Part shown: positions 3,969 through 5,696 of the stretch, piece by piece
Position numbering within the stretch: position 1 is the stretch's first letter
How the letters are laid out: each line of letters starts with the position of its first letter
From: Mycobacterium sp.
GTDB taxonomy: Bacteria > Actinomycetota > Actinomycetes > Mycobacteriales > Mycobacteriaceae
Direction: 5' to 3'
DNA: 5,696 nucleotides
Assembly: GCA_025965815.1 (NCBI GenBank)
Contig: JAOPWF010000809.1
Span: 1 to 5,696, forward strand
Notes under the pieces: generated by a model
Seen by the model: the letters and a program-made list of their open reading frames with translations, nothing else
What the model was told of the DNA's origin: nothing
The model's database searches: none
Program-made: the position numbers and the translations under genes

Positions 3969-5696
3969 CTAGACGTCCGGCTCGAACCACAACGCCGAGG
4001 TCGGCGGCAAGGTCATGATCGCCGATGCCGGGCGACCGTGCCACGGCTCCTCGGTCGCATCGACTCCGCCCATGTTCCCTATCCCGGAGCCGTTGTAGAT
4101 CGTCGCGTCGGTGTTGAGGACTTCGCGCCAGCGCCCGGCGTGTGGCAACCCGAGTTGGTAACGCGGGTGCTCGGCGCCGGAGAAGTTGAACACGCAGGCC
4201 ATGACCGAACCGTCGTCGCCGAAGCGCAGAAAGCTGAGCACGTTGTTGGACGAGTCGTTGGCGTCGATCCAGGAGTAGCCCTCGGGAGTGGTGTCGCGAG
4301 TCCACAGCGCCGGCCGACTGCGGTAGACGCCGTTGATGTCGTGCACCATTCGCACGATGCCGTTGGAGAAGCTGTCCTCGCTGAGCTGATGCCAGTCGAC
4401 GCCGCGCTCCTCAGACCACTCCGCGCGCTGGCCGAACTCCTGGCCCATGAACAGCAGCTGCTTGCCCGGATGCGCCCACTGATAGGCCAGCAGGCTGCGC
4501 AGCCCGGCCGCCTTGACGTGATCGTTGCCCGGCATCCGGCTCCACAGGGTGCCCTTGCCATGCACCACCTCGTCGTGGCTGATCGGCAACACGTAATTCT
4601 CGCTGAACGCGTAGAGCATCGAGAAGGTCATCTCGTGGTGGTGATAACTGCGGTGGACCGGGTCATGGCTGATGTAGTCGAGCGTGTCGTTCATCCAGCC
4701 CATGTTCCACTTCATCGAGAAGCCAAGGCCGCCAATGTTGGTGGGCCGGGTCACCCCCGGCCACGAGGTGGATTCCTCGGCGATCGTGACGATGCCGGGG
4801 GCTGCCTTGTGCACGGTGGCGTTCATCTCCTGCAGGAACTGCACCGCCTCGAGGTTCTCCCTGCCGCCGTGGACGTTCGGCGTCCAGCCGCCATCGGGGC
4901 GTGAGTAGTCGAGGTAGAGCATGGAGGCCACCGCGTCCACCCGCAGGCCGTCGATGTGGAACTCCTGCAGCCAGTACAGCGCGTTGGCGACCAGGAAGTT
5001 GCGCACCTCGGCCCGACCGAAGTCGAATACGTAGGTGCCCCAGTCCAATTGCTCGCCGCGTCGCGGATCGGCGTGTTCGTACAGCGGTGTCCCGTCGAAG
5101 CGGCCCAACGCCCAGGCGTCCTTCGGGAAGTGGGCGGGCACCCAGTCGACGATGACGCCGACGCCGGCCTGGTGCAGCGTGTCCACCAGGAACCGGAAGT
5201 CGTCAGGGCTGCCGAACCGGGATGTCGGCGCGTAGTAGGACGTCACCTGGTAGCCCCAGGACCCGCCGAACGGGTGCTCTGCGACGGGCAGCAGCTCAAC
5301 GTGCGTGAACCCTTGAGCCGTAACGTATTCGGTCAGCTCCTGGGCCAGCTGGCGGTAGCTCAGGCCCGGCCGCCACGACCCGAGGTGCACCTCGTAGGTG
5401 CTCATCGGCTCGAACACCGGGTTGACTTCGGCCCGCCGCGCCAGCCAGTCGTCGTCGCTCCAGGTGTACTCGCTCTCAAAGACCCGCGACGCGGTCTGTG
5501 GCGGCACCTCGGTGGCGAAGGCGAACGGGTCTGCGCGGTCGGTGACCGAGCCGTCGGCGCCGTGCACCCGGAATTTGTACAGGCCGTTGGTGGGGAAGCC
5601 CGGCCAGAACAGCTCCCACACTCCGGACGAGCCGAGCACCCGCAGCGGGGCGTCGTTGCCGTCCCACCTGTTGAAGTCGCCGATGAGGCTCACGCC
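3969..5696 (-). CDS. glgB: 1,4-alpha-glucan branching enzyme GlgB, 5'-truncated by window edge
   Basis: GlgB cuts an alpha-1,4-glucan chain and re-attaches it through an alpha-1,6 bond, making branches in glycogen and related cytosolic glucans. The frame runs open off the right edge: 575 residues are visible of about 730 usual in mycobacteria, so roughly 155 N-terminal residues are missing. Numbered from the Val codon at 5693-5691, the end of a CBM48 domain ([11 protein letters not shown], 2-12) is followed by the GH13 barrel from about residue 95. Region I is VDWVPAHF (182-189). Region II is GLRVDAV, with nucleophile Asp253. Region III is IAEEST, with the acid/base Glu at 306/307. Region IV is [10 protein letters not shown], with Asp374. 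[11 protein letters not shown] and GGSWGYQV are further branching-enzyme hallmarks. A C-terminal beta domain covers about 470-574. All catalytic residues are present. The GTG at 5693 is internal, not a start. The gene converges on the thioredoxin-like gene across 14 bp, and its promoter is outside the window. Confidence 0.97.
   Translation of the reverse strand, partial: GVSLIGDFNRWDGNDAPLRVLGSSGVWELFWPGFPTNGLYKFRVHGADGSVTDRADPFAFATEVPPQTASRVFESEYTWSDDDWLARRAEVNPVFEPMSTYEVHLGSWRPGLSYRQLAQELTEYVTAQGFTHVELLPVAEHPFGGSWGYQVTSYYAPTSRFGSPDDFRFLVDTLHQAGVGVIVDWVPAHFPKDAWALGRFDGTPLYEHADPRRGEQLDWGTYVFDFGRAEVRNFLVANALYWLQEFHIDGLRVDAVASMLYLDYSRPDGGWTPNVHGGRENLEAVQFLQEMNATVHKAAPGIVTIAEESTSWPGVTRPTNIGGLGFSMKWNMGWMNDTLDYISHDPVHRSYHHHEMTFSMLYAFSENYVLPISHDEVVHGKGTLWSRMPGNDHVKAAGLRSLLAYQWAHPGKQLLFMGQEFGQRAEWSEERGVDWHQLSEDSFSNGIVRMVHDINGVYRSRPALWTRDTTPEGYSWIDANDSSNNVLSFLRFGDDGSVMACVFNFSGAEHPRYQLGLPHAGRWREVLNTDATIYNGSGIGNMGGVDATEEPWHGRPASAIMTLPPTSALWFEPDV

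Noticed and set aside
4038..4904. 288-codon open frame on the + strand opposite glgB
   Set aside because: It lies wholly antisense to conserved GH13 catalytic regions, has a repetitive Val/Ala/Arg/His composition, and has no family resemblance.
5691..5693. GTG as the glgB start
   Set aside because: It falls inside the CBM48 domain; the frame continues open to the edge and the full protein should have about 155 more residues.
1..5696. Mobile element, CRISPR array, tRNA/rRNA, toxin-antitoxin or defence system
   Set aside because: The window is almost fully occupied by recognisable core mycobacterial genes, with no transposase, integrase, direct-repeat array or anomalous composition visible.

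Overview
This GC-rich window matches a conserved core chromosomal neighbourhood of Mycobacterium. From remembered protein sequences, the gene order corresponds to M. tuberculosis nucS (Rv1321) - Rv1322 - Rv1322A - fadA4 (Rv1323) - Rv1324 - glgB (Rv1326c). Two differences point to another species, most likely a non-tuberculous, perhaps fast-growing, mycobacterium. A small DUF3817-type membrane-protein gene sits between fadA4 and the Rv1324 homologue. No PE_PGRS gene lies between the Rv1324 homologue and glgB. The species assignment is inference only.

Layout: (1) 1-512 (+) is the 3' three-quarters of nucS, the mismatch-specific endonuclease of non-canonical mismatch repair. (2) 536-832 (+) is a 98-residue basic protein with a CxxC...HxHxxC putative zinc site. 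(3) 851-1321 (-) is a methylmalonyl-CoA epimerase, convergent with the previous gene across 18 bp that holds a small hairpin. (4) 1322-1413 is a divergent intergenic region with an 8-bp perfect inverted repeat. (5) 1414-2595 (+) is the thiolase fadA4. (6) 2652-3026 (+) is a three-helix membrane protein. (7) 3040-3954 (+) is a thioredoxin-fold/TPR protein with no cysteines. (8) 3969-5696 (-) is the C-terminal three-quarters of the glycogen branching enzyme glgB, convergent with the previous gene across 14 bp. No non-coding stretch exceeds about 100 bases.

How the genes relate: nucS and the small zinc-site protein are adjacent and co-oriented, so a nucleic-acid-related role for the second is possible but unproven. 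The epimerase and the thiolase are divergent and share one regulatory region. Both belong to acyl-CoA metabolism: propionyl/methylmalonyl-CoA handling and acetoacetyl-CoA or beta-ketoacyl-CoA thiolysis. glgB belongs to the glycogen/alpha-glucan pathway and is transcribed from outside the window.

Regulation: three genes (the zinc-site protein, the epimerase and the DUF3817 protein) have a -10-like hexamer whose last T lies exactly 7 nt before the A of ATG, with no Shine-Dalgarno. This is the expected layout of leaderless mycobacterial transcripts. fadA4 instead has a strong Shine-Dalgarno that fixes its start at 1414.

I see no mobile element, CRISPR array, tRNA, rRNA or convincingly new multi-gene system. 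The items most worth a second look are the inverted repeat upstream of fadA4, the His-to-Gln change at a metal-ligand position of the epimerase, the cysteine-free thioredoxin-TPR protein, and the unstudied zinc-site protein beside nucS.
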